In this document: positions 38,226 through 45,849 of the stretch, one piece after another | How positions within the stretch are numbered: position 1 is the first letter of the stretch | Layout: each line of letters begins with the position of its first letter | Origin: Halopseudomonas pachastrellae | GTDB taxonomy: Bacteria > Pseudomonadota > Gammaproteobacteria > Pseudomonadales > Pseudomonadaceae | Length of the DNA stretch: 64,000 nt | Assembly: GCF_900114765.1 (NCBI RefSeq) | Contig: NZ_FOUD01000016.1 | Location: 54,229-118,228 of the forward strand | Direction of reading: 5' to 3' | Notes under the pieces: generated by a model | Seen by the model: the letters and a program-made list of their open reading frames with translations, nothing else | What the model was told of the DNA's origin: nothing | Database searches by the model: none | Made by a program: the position numbers and the translations under genes

Positions 38226-40151
38226 ATGACAAAAAAAATGCATGGCTGGTCTCTTGCCGCATTGCCTCTGGCGATTGGCATGGCCACTTTCTCTGGCGCT
38301 GCAAACGCAGTTGCTTTCAATATCGGTGAGGTAGAGGCCCAACTGGACTCCCAGCTGTCCATCGGTGCCAGCATGTCCACTCAAGGGGCTGACAAGCGCT
38401 TTATCTCTTTGAGCAACGGTGGTGAAGCAGCGTCTCGTACCTCCGATGACGGTCGTCAGAACTATGAAGCTGGCGATGTCTTCTCCAAAATTTTCCGTGG
38501 TGTGCACGATCTGGAACTGCGTTACGGTGACTCCGGCGCCTTCTTCCGTGGCAAGTACTGGTACGACTTTGAAACTAAAGACGGCGGCCAGCGTTTCTAT
38601 GATATTGACGATTCTGGCCGTTCACCTCTAGTGAAGGGCGCGGGTGTCGCACTGCTGGACGCTTTCGTCTATCACAACTACTTCATTGGCAACAATCCGG
38701 GCAACGTTCGTCTGGGTCGCCAGGTTGTCAGCTGGGGTGAGTCTACCTTTATCCAAAACTCCATCAACTCCATCAACCCGATTGACGTGGCCGCTCTGCG
38801 CCGTCCGGGTGCCGAGCTGAAGGAAGGTCTGCTGCCGGTCGAGATGCTGTACCTCTCCCAGGGCCTGACTGAAAACCTGAGCATGGAAGCCTTCTATCAG
38901 CTGAAGTGGGCACCGTATGCGATTGACAACTGCGGCACTTTCTTCGGTTCCGACACTCTGGCGACCGGCTGTAACGATCGCTTGGTCGTTTCTGGGACTG
39001 ACTTCCCGCAAGGTGACCCCAGACTCCAGAATGGTGCCTACTCGGCGCTGGGTGGATCGAGCTACATCGTGCGAGCGAGCAAAGATAAAGAAGCGCGTGA
39101 CGATGGCCAGTTTGGTGCCGCCTTACGGTGGTTTGTACCGGAGCTGAACGACTCTGAATTCGGCTTCTATTTCATGAACTATCACAGCCGTTCACCTTAT
39201 TACTCCAACGTCGCGGGCCGCCTTGCTGGTCCCGCAGCTCTGGTTCAAGCTGGTGCGCTTCCTGGTGGTATTCTGACAATCCCGGGCATGATCGATACCG
39301 TCACTGGCGTTGATGGTGTAGAAGGTCCGGCAGGGTACTTCTTTGAGTATCCTGAAGATATTCGCCTCTATGGCGTCAGCTTCCAAACCATGATGGGCAG
39401 TGCTTCTGTTTCTGGTGAATTTAGCTTCCGCCCGAATATGCCTATGCAGATCAACACCGGTGATATGAGTCGAACTGCCCTAGTCGCCGCAGGCGTTCCG
39501 GTGCCTGGCGTTGGTAATGTCACTGTCCCCGGTAGCGACAACACCCACCGTGATCTGGCCGGTAATGTTCAGCCTGGCGACTACATTGCTGGTTATGAGC
39601 GCAAAGAGTTTTACCAGGCTCAGGTAACTTTCGTGAACTTCATCGACCGCGTGATGGGTGCCAGCCGTCTAGCGCTTGTTGGTGAGGCCGGGGTGAACTA
39701 CATCGCTGGCCTGGGTGATGTTAAGTATGGACGTGACTCTTTGTTCGGTCAGAGCCCGTATGTCGACGGCGACGGCGCATCCACTGGCGCCGGTTCCTGT
39801 GCTTCTAACGAGGGTACGGCCGCAGCTGATCGTTCTCCTAACGCTGCTAGCTGGTGTGAGAACGACGGTTTCTACACCGACTGGTCTTGGGGTTATCGCC
39901 TGCGTGCATCGCTTGAGTACAGCAACGTTTTCGCTGGCATCAACTTGAGCCCGAACCTGACGTGGTCTCACGACGTTGAAGGTTACGGCCCCAACTTCAC
40001 CGAAGACGCTAAAGCAATCAGTGTTGGTTTGAATGCTGACTACGGCAACAAGTACAACGCCTCCATCAGCTACACCGACTTCTTCGACGGCAAGTACAAC
40101 ACCGCCGTTGACCGCGACTTCGCTTCCGTCAGCTTCAGCGTAAGCTTCTAA
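38226..40151 (+). CDS. DUF1302 outer-membrane barrel-like protein, copy 1
   Basis: A 641-residue DUF1302 protein. A signal peptide (MTKKMHGWSLAALPLAIGMA ... ANA) is followed by VAFNIGEVEAQLDSQLSIG, GDVFSKIFRGVHDLELRYG, FRGKYWYDFETKDGG, and INSINPIDVAALRRPGAELK. The chain ends FASVSFSVSF with a terminal phenylalanine, as in beta-barrel outer-membrane proteins. These proteins are usually encoded with DUF1329 partners and often near RND/MMPL or lipid genes; function is unproven. ATG at 38226 has ACGGAG upstream and fits the signal peptide. Compared with the second copy it has longer segments near residues 255-285 and 335-365, probably surface loops. The DUF1329 gene starts 24 bp after the stop. 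Confidence 0.87.
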   Translation: MTKKMHGWSLAALPLAIGMATFSGAANAVAFNIGEVEAQLDSQLSIGASMSTQGADKRFISLSNGGEAASRTSDDGRQNYEAGDVFSKIFRGVHDLELRYGDSGAFFRGKYWYDFETKDGGQRFYDIDDSGRSPLVKGAGVALLDAFVYHNYFIGNNPGNVRLGRQVVSWGESTFIQNSINSINPIDVAALRRPGAELKEGLLPVEMLYLSQGLTENLSMEAFYQLKWAPYAIDNCGTFFGSDTLATGCNDRLVVSGTDFPQGDPRLQNGAYSALGGSSYIVRASKDKEARDDGQFGAALRWFVPELNDSEFGFYFMNYHSRSPYYSNVAGRLAGPAALVQAGALPGGILTIPGMIDTVTGVDGVEGPAGYFFEYPEDIRLYGVSFQTMMGSASVSGEFSFRPNMPMQINTGDMSRTALVAAGVPVPGVGNVTVPGSDNTHRDLAGNVQPGDYIAGYERKEFYQAQVTFVNFIDRVMGASRLALVGEAGVNYIAGLGDVKYGRDSLFGQSPYVDGDGASTGAGSCASNEGTAAADRSPNAASWCENDGFYTDWSWGYRLRASLEYSNVFAGINLSPNLTWSHDVEGYGPNFTEDAKAISVGLNADYGNKYNASISYTDFFDGKYNTAVDRDFASVSFSVSF

Positions 40152-40175
40152 GACTGACCACAGGAGAACAACAAT

Positions 40176-41546
40176 ATGCGTATGCAAAAAACTCTCATCG
40201 GCGCCGGTGGTCTGGCGTTCAGCCTTCTGGCAACAGGTGTCATGGCTCAAAGCCTGACCCAAGCTGAAATCGATTCTCTGGGTACTACTCTGACGCCGAT
40301 CGGTGCCGAGAAGGCTGGTAACGCAGCCGGCACCATCCCGGAGTGGACCGGTGGCCTGCCGACTGACGCTGGTCAGTCGCTGCCGAACAACTTCCTGGAA
40401 AGCCCTTTCAAGGACGACCAGCCCGAGTTCGTCATTACTGCTCAGAACTACCAGCAGTACAAAGACAACCTGACCCCTGGCCAGGTCGCACTGTTCGAGC
40501 GCTATCCGGAAACCTTCAAAATGCCGGTCTACAAGACTGAGCGTAGCGTTGGCTTCCCGCAGTCTGTCTATGACCAGGTCAAGGCAACTGCCGGTCAGGG
40601 CAAACTGGTTAACGGTGGTGACGGTATCTCCGGCTTCGCCCACGGCTCCTTTGCCTTCCCGATTCCGAAGTCCGGCGCTGAGGTGGTCTGGAACCACAAC
40701 ACGCGCTACCGCCTGAACATCCACCGCTGGTACATGCAGGCCATGCCGCAAACCAACGGCTCGTTCACGCTGATCAAAATGGAAGAAGAGGTTGGTTACC
40801 CGGAGCAGATGTCCGACGTGGACGCCTCGACCATGCCCAACACCCTGCTGTTCTTCAAACAGCGCGTAAACGCGCCGGCTCGTCTGGCGGGTAACGTACT
40901 GCTGGTTCACGACAGCCTGGATCAGCTGAAAGAGCCACGCATGGCGTGGGTATACAACGCCGGTCAGCGCCGCGTACGTCGCGCTCCGCAGGTTGCCTAC
41001 GACGGCCCGGGTACCGCCTCTGACGGTATGCGTACGTCTGACAACTTCTCCATGTACAACGGTGCGCCTGACCGTTACGACTGGACCCTGGTTGGCAAGA
41101 AAGAAATCTACATCCCGTACAACAGCGGCAAGCTCACCGAGCCCGGCGTACAGTACGACGACGTACTGCAAGCCGGTCACATCAACCCGGACTTCACTCG
41201 CTTCGAGCTACACCGCGTGTGGGAAGTACAGGGTAACGTCAAGGATGGTCAGCGCCACATCTACGCACAGCGTAACTTCTTTGTGGACGAAGACTCCTGG
41301 ATGATCTCGCTGGCTGACCACTACGATGGTCGTGGCACCCTGTGGCGTGTAGGTGAAGGCCATATCGGCTTCAACTATCAGCAGAAGATTCCGGCCTACT
41401 CCATCGAGACCCTGTATGACCTGCTGGCCGGCCGCTACATCGCTCTGGGTATGTACACCGAAGAAAACTCTGCTCCGCAGTATGACTTCGACCCGAGCTA
41501 CAACCAGTTTACCCCGGCCGCCCTGCGTGCCTCGGGTGTTCGCTGA
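40176..41546 (+). CDS. DUF1329 periplasmic protein, copy 1
   Basis: A 456-residue DUF1329 protein with signal peptide MRMQKTLIGAGGLAFSLLAT ... MAQ. Conserved stretches include LTPIGAEKAGNAAGTIPEWT, YKDNLTPGQVALFERYPETF, MYNGAPDRYDW, HRVWEVQGNVKDGQRH and DEDSWMISLADHYDGRGTLW. The fold is reported or predicted to resemble lipoprotein-carrier (LolA-like) proteins, which would suit transport of a hydrophobic molecule; this is family-level inference. It is co-transcribed with the DUF1302 gene and followed by a terminator-like hairpin. The second copy is 456 residues too and very similar. Confidence 0.87.
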   Translation: MRMQKTLIGAGGLAFSLLATGVMAQSLTQAEIDSLGTTLTPIGAEKAGNAAGTIPEWTGGLPTDAGQSLPNNFLESPFKDDQPEFVITAQNYQQYKDNLTPGQVALFERYPETFKMPVYKTERSVGFPQSVYDQVKATAGQGKLVNGGDGISGFAHGSFAFPIPKSGAEVVWNHNTRYRLNIHRWYMQAMPQTNGSFTLIKMEEEVGYPEQMSDVDASTMPNTLLFFKQRVNAPARLAGNVLLVHDSLDQLKEPRMAWVYNAGQRRVRRAPQVAYDGPGTASDGMRTSDNFSMYNGAPDRYDWTLVGKKEIYIPYNSGKLTEPGVQYDDVLQAGHINPDFTRFELHRVWEVQGNVKDGQRHIYAQRNFFVDEDSWMISLADHYDGRGTLWRVGEGHIGFNYQQKIPAYSIETLYDLLAGRYIALGMYTEENSAPQYDFDPSYNQFTPAALRASGVR

Positions 41547-41602
41547 GTTAGGCTGAGCGCAATGACGCAGGGCTCTGCAAGGCGCCCTGCGGGTACTACC
41601 GC

Positions 41603-41634
41603 AAAACCCCACTTGAGAAATCGAGCGGGGTTTT
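41603..41634 (+). terminator. Terminator after first DUF1302/DUF1329 pair
   Basis: AAAACCCC (41603-41610) pairs with GGGGTTTT (41627-41634), and CTTGA/TCGAG extends the stem around the GAAA loop. The right arm ends in four T, so it can act as an intrinsic terminator in either direction. The rest of the 41547-41857 gap holds only the palindrome at 41751. Confidence 0.75.
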
Positions 41635-41750
41635 GTGCTTTCTGCGGCGGTGGCGTGCATTCTGCCGGGTAACCTCTGAGGGCTGAGAGAAGGTGCTGTC
41701 TGGTCAGTGTGAGCCTGCTTTGGATAGCCTTGTTATTGATTCAAAAAACA

Positions 41751-41764
41751 AATGAATGTTCATT
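41751..41764. promoter_or_regulatory. AATGAA-TG-TTCATT palindrome before broken DUF1302 gene
   Basis: Six-base arms with a two-base centre. It contains TGAATGTTC, close to the TGAATGTCC of the sites before the intact copies, about 105 bp before the start of the pseudogene. It may be the decayed or variant form of the same site. Confidence 0.4.
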
Positions 41765-41857
41765 CCTATTTGTGCTGGTGTCGTCTTACCATGTCGCTGA
41801 ACAGGTTGTTTGTCGGCAGGGCATGGATCGATAGGCATAACAACAAGGGATAGAACA

Positions 41858-42660
41858 ATGACAAGAGTATCCACACCATACCGGCTGGCGTTGCTGCCAT
41901 TGGCGATCAGTCTGGCGTCGACACCCGCGGCCCTGGCTGCCGGATTTCAGTTGGGGACGTGCAGGGCCAGCTCGACTCCGAGCTGTCGATCGGCGTGAGC
42001 TGGACCATGGAGGACCCGCTGGACGACTATATACACCCAACCAACGGTGGCGAGGCATCGGCCAGAACCAGTGACGACGGTCACCTGAACTTTGAGAAGG
42101 GTGACGTGTTCTCCAACGTCTTCAAGGGTGTGCATGACCTTGAGCTGCGCTACGGCGATTCAGGCATGTTTGTGCGTGGCAAGTACTGGTACGACTTTGA
42201 GGCCAAGGACCGTGGCCAGCGCTTTTATGCCATCGACGATGATGGACGTGACCCGCTGCAAAAATCCTCCGGGGTCGCCTTGCTCGATGCCTTTGTTTAC
42301 CACAACTATTTTATTGGCCAGAACCCGGGCAACATCCGCTTGGGGCGTCAGGTCTTGAGTTGGGGGGAGAGCCTGTTTGTAGGTAACGCCATCAACTCCA
42401 TTAACCCTATTGATGTGTCCGCCTTCCGTCGCCCGGGCGCGGAGGTCAAAGAGGGGCTGATTCCGGTCGAGATGATCTACTTGTCCAAGGGCCTGACGCA
42501 GAACTTGTCTGCCGAGTTGTTCTATCAGCTGAAGTGGGCACCCAGCGTGGTCGACAACTGCGGCACCTTTCTCTCCACCAGCGACGTGCTGGCAAAAGGC
42601 TGCAACGACCGCGTGGTGTGCCTGGCCGTCTTGCGGAGGCTGCTGGGGCATAGTGTGTAG
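41858..42660 (+). pseudogene. Broken DUF1302 gene (frameshift and 3' truncation)
   Basis: The first frame (from ATG 41858) encodes a signal peptide like those of the intact copies, MTRVSTPYRLALLPLAISLA..., up to GFQLG. The reading then continues in another frame from about 41955 (VQGQLDSELSIGVSWTMEDP ...). A single missing G in the run TTGGGGAC explains the shift (the intact order is FNIG-D/E-V-E-AQLDS). Homology continues through GDVFSNVFKGVHDLELRYG and INSINPIDVSAFRRPG to GCNDRVV at about 42615, then stops; the last 15 residues to 42660 are unrelated. Only about 230 of some 600 residues remain and no DUF1329 partner follows. It lies between the two intact modules. Confidence 0.88.
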
Positions 42661-42746
42661 GGCGGGCTAAGCAAGGCGTGCCCGCGCCCCGCGTATCCCG
42701 TAGCCCGGGCTGCTGGGCAGGCTCTGCTAATCCCTCTTTTGCTTGA

Positions 42747-43793
42747 TCACGCGCCGGGAATGGCCGGCTGCTTGTGCTGGCTGCGGAAGCTGGTGGGGCT
42801 CATGCCGGTCCAGCGGCGGAATGCGCGGGTAAAACTGCTGGGGTCAAGAAAACCCAGTTCAAAGGCAATACGCCCAAGGTTCAGCTTACCCTCGCGAATC
42901 AGCCGCATGGCGAGTTCCATACGTACCTCATCCAGCAGCTTTTCATAGGTGGTTTGCACTTCGCTGAGCTTGCGGCGCAGGTGGCGCGGGCTCATGTTGA
43001 ACGGCGTTGCTACCAGCTCTTCAGATACCTCACGCTCGGCAACCAGAACGCGAATCCGCTGTTTTACCTGCTCGGCAAAATCTACGTTGGGCAATTCGCT
43101 GAGCATGTCTTCAAGCGAGCTGTCGAGGCGCTTGCGCAAAAAGGCGTCCGCGTTGGGTAGTGCAGTGCGCAGCAGTTGACGGGTAATGCGAAAAGATAGG
43201 CGCTTGGCTCCCAAACGTACCCGGTTGCCCAGCAGGGTTTCGCACTGATCCCGGTTGCGCTCATGCTCGCCGGTCAGCCGCGCCTCCAGCATCAGCGAGG
43301 CCTTGCCGATGCCCAATGCTTCCCAGATCTTGTTGCATTGGCTCATCACCGCTTCCATGTGCTGCGGATGCGGATTGCCGCGCGGCTGGAAATACAGGGT
43401 CAGGTACTGGTCATCCTCTACTGAGTACAGTTGTACCTGGCTGCTGAATACCGGCATGAAGCGGATAACGCGCTGAATCGCATCGCCCAAGGTTTCGCTG
43501 GAGGCAGCGGCCAGGGCGAGCAGGGATAAGGTATTGGATTGGTGATGGCGGCCCACCCGCAGGCCAAAGCATTCGTCCTGAGAAAGACGGGCGGCTGCGT
43601 TCCAGAGGCGATTAATGTCGCTCTGGCTGATGTGGTTTTGGCTAAGGTCTGCAGCCTTGCAGTGTTGACGCAGATCGCTTGGCAGGTCACGCAGGGACTT
43701 GCCGTACAGTTCCAGCCCCTGGGCAATGCTTTGGGCCCAAAAGCAGCGTTCGTTTACACGCTCTGACGAGAGAGATTGAATCTGAGGAGTCAT
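42747..43793 (-). CDS. AraC-family transcriptional regulator, second copy
   Basis: A 348-residue paralogue of the regulator at 36712-37743. N-terminal ligand-binding domain (SLLALAAASSETLGDAIQRV ...), then the DNA-binding domain with ELVATPFNMSPRHLRRKLSE and the near-identical end FELGFLDPSSFTRAFRRWTG. The N-terminal two-thirds are much less alike than the C-terminal part, so the two may answer to different ligands but bind similar DNA. ATG at 43793 is preceded in frame by a GTG; the ATG is preferred. It is divergent from the second DUF1302/DUF1329 pair. Confidence 0.87.
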   Translation of the reverse strand: MTPQIQSLSSERVNERCFWAQSIAQGLELYGKSLRDLPSDLRQHCKAADLSQNHISQSDINRLWNAAARLSQDECFGLRVGRHHQSNTLSLLALAAASSETLGDAIQRVIRFMPVFSSQVQLYSVEDDQYLTLYFQPRGNPHPQHMEAVMSQCNKIWEALGIGKASLMLEARLTGEHERNRDQCETLLGNRVRLGAKRLSFRITRQLLRTALPNADAFLRKRLDSSLEDMLSELPNVDFAEQVKQRIRVLVAEREVSEELVATPFNMSPRHLRRKLSEVQTTYEKLLDEVRMELAMRLIREGKLNLGRIAFELGFLDPSSFTRAFRRWTGMSPTSFRSQHKQPAIPGA

Positions 43794-43816
43794 GGGCACT
43801 ATGCGCCTCGGTTTTA

Positions 43817-43852
43817 TTATTGTTTGTTGACCGCTTACGACCTAAACAATAA
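43817..43852. promoter_or_regulatory. Inverted repeat upstream of second araC-type gene
   Basis: TTATTGTTT (43817-43825), 18-bp spacer, AAACAATAA (43844-43852), perfect over nine bases. A separate perfect palindrome TGCAAAATTTTGCA is at 43870-43883. Both are in the divergent control region and may serve the regulator or its target operon. Confidence 0.45.
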
Positions 43853-43913
43853 AGCAGCGACGGGCATTGTGCAAAATTTTGCAACGGATAATTGCACGTG
43901 TTGGATCAGGGGT

Positions 43914-43932
43914 ATTCAGAGCGTGAATGTCC
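43914..43932 (+). promoter_or_regulatory. ATTCA-N5-TGAATGTCC site before second DUF1302 gene
   Basis: ATTCA (43914-43918), GAGCG, TGAAT (43924-43928), GTCC. It matches the site at 38086-38104 in arms, spacing and GTCC extension, while the spacer bases differ. Distance to the start codon is 133 bp, against 130 in the first module. Confidence 0.55.
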
Positions 43933-44056
43933 CCAGCGGCCAAAAAACTCGTCCTAATCGGCCAAATCGCCTTCCAATCTCATGACAGACTTGTCCCCGG
44001 TGCTAGACGGCTTGCGTCGTCTTGGACCCATGATTCAAATCTAACGGAGCAGCACA

Positions 44057-45820
44057 ATGACAAAAAAAATGCATGCTTGGTCTCTGGCCGCATTGCCGCT
44101 GGCAATTGGCCTGGCCAGTTTCTCTGGATCGGCTGGGGCAGTTAACTTCAACATCGGAGACGTCGAGGCCCAACTAGACTCGCAGATCTCCATCGGTATG
44201 AGTGTCTCTACCGCTGATGCTGATAAACGGTTTATCCACGTCAATACTGCAGTGAACGGCGACCCGCAAGGTGGCCAGGCTGCCGCTCGGACCAGTGATG
44301 ACGGGCGCTTGAACTACGAGAAAGGCGATATCTTCTCCAAAATCTTCCGTGGCGTGCATGACCTTGAGCTGCGTTATGGCAACTCCGGTGCTTTTGTACG
44401 CGGCAAATACTGGTACGACTTTGAAACCAAAGACGGCAGCCAGGAATTCTATGACATCGACGATTCCGGCCGTCCGCCGCTGGTCAAGGGCGCAGGCGTA
44501 GCGCTGCTCGACGCCTTTGTGTACCACAACTACTTCATCGGCAATAACCCGGGTAACATCCGTCTGGGTCGCCAGGTTGTGAGCTGGGGTGAATCCACCT
44601 TTATCGGTAACTCTATCAACTCCATCAACCCGATCGACGTGGCTGCCTTCCGTCGTCCGGGCGCCGAGATCAAAGAGGGTCTGCTGCCGGTCGAGATGCT
44701 CTATCTCTCCCAGGGCCTGACCGAAAACCTGAGCCTGGAAGCCTTCTACCAGCTCAAGTGGCACCCGTATGCGATTGACAACTGCGGTACCTTCTTCGGT
44801 GCTGATACGCTGGCTACTGGTTGTGTTGATCGTCTTGTGGTTGGTGGCGCTGATGCGCCTCAGGGCGACCCAACTCTCAACGGTCGTATTACTGTTCGCG
44901 CTCAGAAAGACGTGGAAGCCAAAGACGAGGGGCAGTTTGGCGTAGCGCTGCGCTGGTTTGTGCCGGAGCTTAACGACTCCGAGTTTGGCCTCTATGCAAT
45001 GAACTACCATAGCCGTACACCGATCTACAGCAACTTTGCCGGCCCACAGGCGGGCCTGGGTGGTTTGGTTGGTGGCGCAGGTTATTTCTTCGAGTATCCA
45101 GAGGATATTCGCCTCTATGGTCTGAGCTTCCAGACATCTATTGCTGGCACCTCTCTCGGCGGTGAAGTTAGCTATCGCCCGAATATGCCGATGCAAATAA
45201 CCACGGGCAGTGTAAGTGTTGCCGGTTTGACTAGCAGCGGTTCTTGGATCGGTCGCAATGATGTTTACGCACCTGGCGATTACATTCAGGGTTATGACCG
45301 TAAGGGAATGTTCCAGGCTCAAGTAACTGCGATCAAGTTCATCGAACGCGTCCTGGGTGCCAGCCGCCTGGCGTTGGTGGGTGAGGTTGGCTACAACCAC
45401 ATCGAGGGCATTGGCAGTGACCCGGGCGATACATTCTATGGTCGAGATTCGCTGTTTGGTCAGAGCCCTCTGGCAAACGGTACCTGTCCGCTGTCGCAAG
45501 GTGTTGGTCGCGGAGCCAGCTGGTGTGAAACCGATGGTTTCTACACTAGTGACTCTTGGGGTTACCGTATGCGTGCGTCGCTGGACTACAGCAACGTTAT
45601 CGCCGGTATCAACCTGAGCCCGAGCGTGTCCTGGTCGCATGACGTTGAAGGTTACGGTCCGAACTTCAATGAAGACGCCAAGGCCGTCAGTCTCGCTCTG
45701 AACGCCGACTACGCCAACAAGTACAACGCCAGCCTGAGCTACACCAACTTCTTTGATGGCAAGTACAACACCGCAGTTGACCGCGACTTCGCGGCCGTCA
45801 GCTTCAGCGTAAGCTTCTGA
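44057..45820 (+). CDS. DUF1302 outer-membrane barrel-like protein, copy 2
   Basis: A 587-residue DUF1302 protein with signal peptide MTKKMHAWSLAALPLAIGLA ... AGA, closely related to copy 1. Shared blocks include NFNIGDVEAQLDSQISIGMS, SKIFRGVHDLELRYGNSGAF, AINSIN-type PIDVAAFRRPGAEIKEGLLP and the C-terminal DRDFAAVSFSVSF with final Phe. Differences cluster in a few segments that are 10-25 residues shorter than in copy 1, as expected for surface loops of a barrel. The RBS and start region (CGGAGCAGCACA-ATG-ACAAAAAAAATGCATG) are virtually the same as copy 1, showing that the upstream leader was duplicated as well. Confidence 0.87.
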   Translation: MTKKMHAWSLAALPLAIGLASFSGSAGAVNFNIGDVEAQLDSQISIGMSVSTADADKRFIHVNTAVNGDPQGGQAAARTSDDGRLNYEKGDIFSKIFRGVHDLELRYGNSGAFVRGKYWYDFETKDGSQEFYDIDDSGRPPLVKGAGVALLDAFVYHNYFIGNNPGNIRLGRQVVSWGESTFIGNSINSINPIDVAAFRRPGAEIKEGLLPVEMLYLSQGLTENLSLEAFYQLKWHPYAIDNCGTFFGADTLATGCVDRLVVGGADAPQGDPTLNGRITVRAQKDVEAKDEGQFGVALRWFVPELNDSEFGLYAMNYHSRTPIYSNFAGPQAGLGGLVGGAGYFFEYPEDIRLYGLSFQTSIAGTSLGGEVSYRPNMPMQITTGSVSVAGLTSSGSWIGRNDVYAPGDYIQGYDRKGMFQAQVTAIKFIERVLGASRLALVGEVGYNHIEGIGSDPGDTFYGRDSLFGQSPLANGTCPLSQGVGRGASWCETDGFYTSDSWGYRMRASLDYSNVIAGINLSPSVSWSHDVEGYGPNFNEDAKAVSLALNADYANKYNASLSYTNFFDGKYNTAVDRDFAAVSFSVSF

Positions 45821-45849
45821 TCTGGCTGACCATAAGGAGAAATAACAAT

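Noticed and set aside
39669..41180. Long minus-strand frames opposite the DUF1302/DUF1329 genes (also 44174-45640 and 45739-47037)
   Set aside because: They occur at the same place in both modules only because the plus-strand genes are paralogous and codon-biased.
41940..41965. Programmed frameshift in the third DUF1302 gene
   Set aside because: The G run could slip, but the gene also lacks its C-terminal two-thirds and its partner, so decay is simpler.
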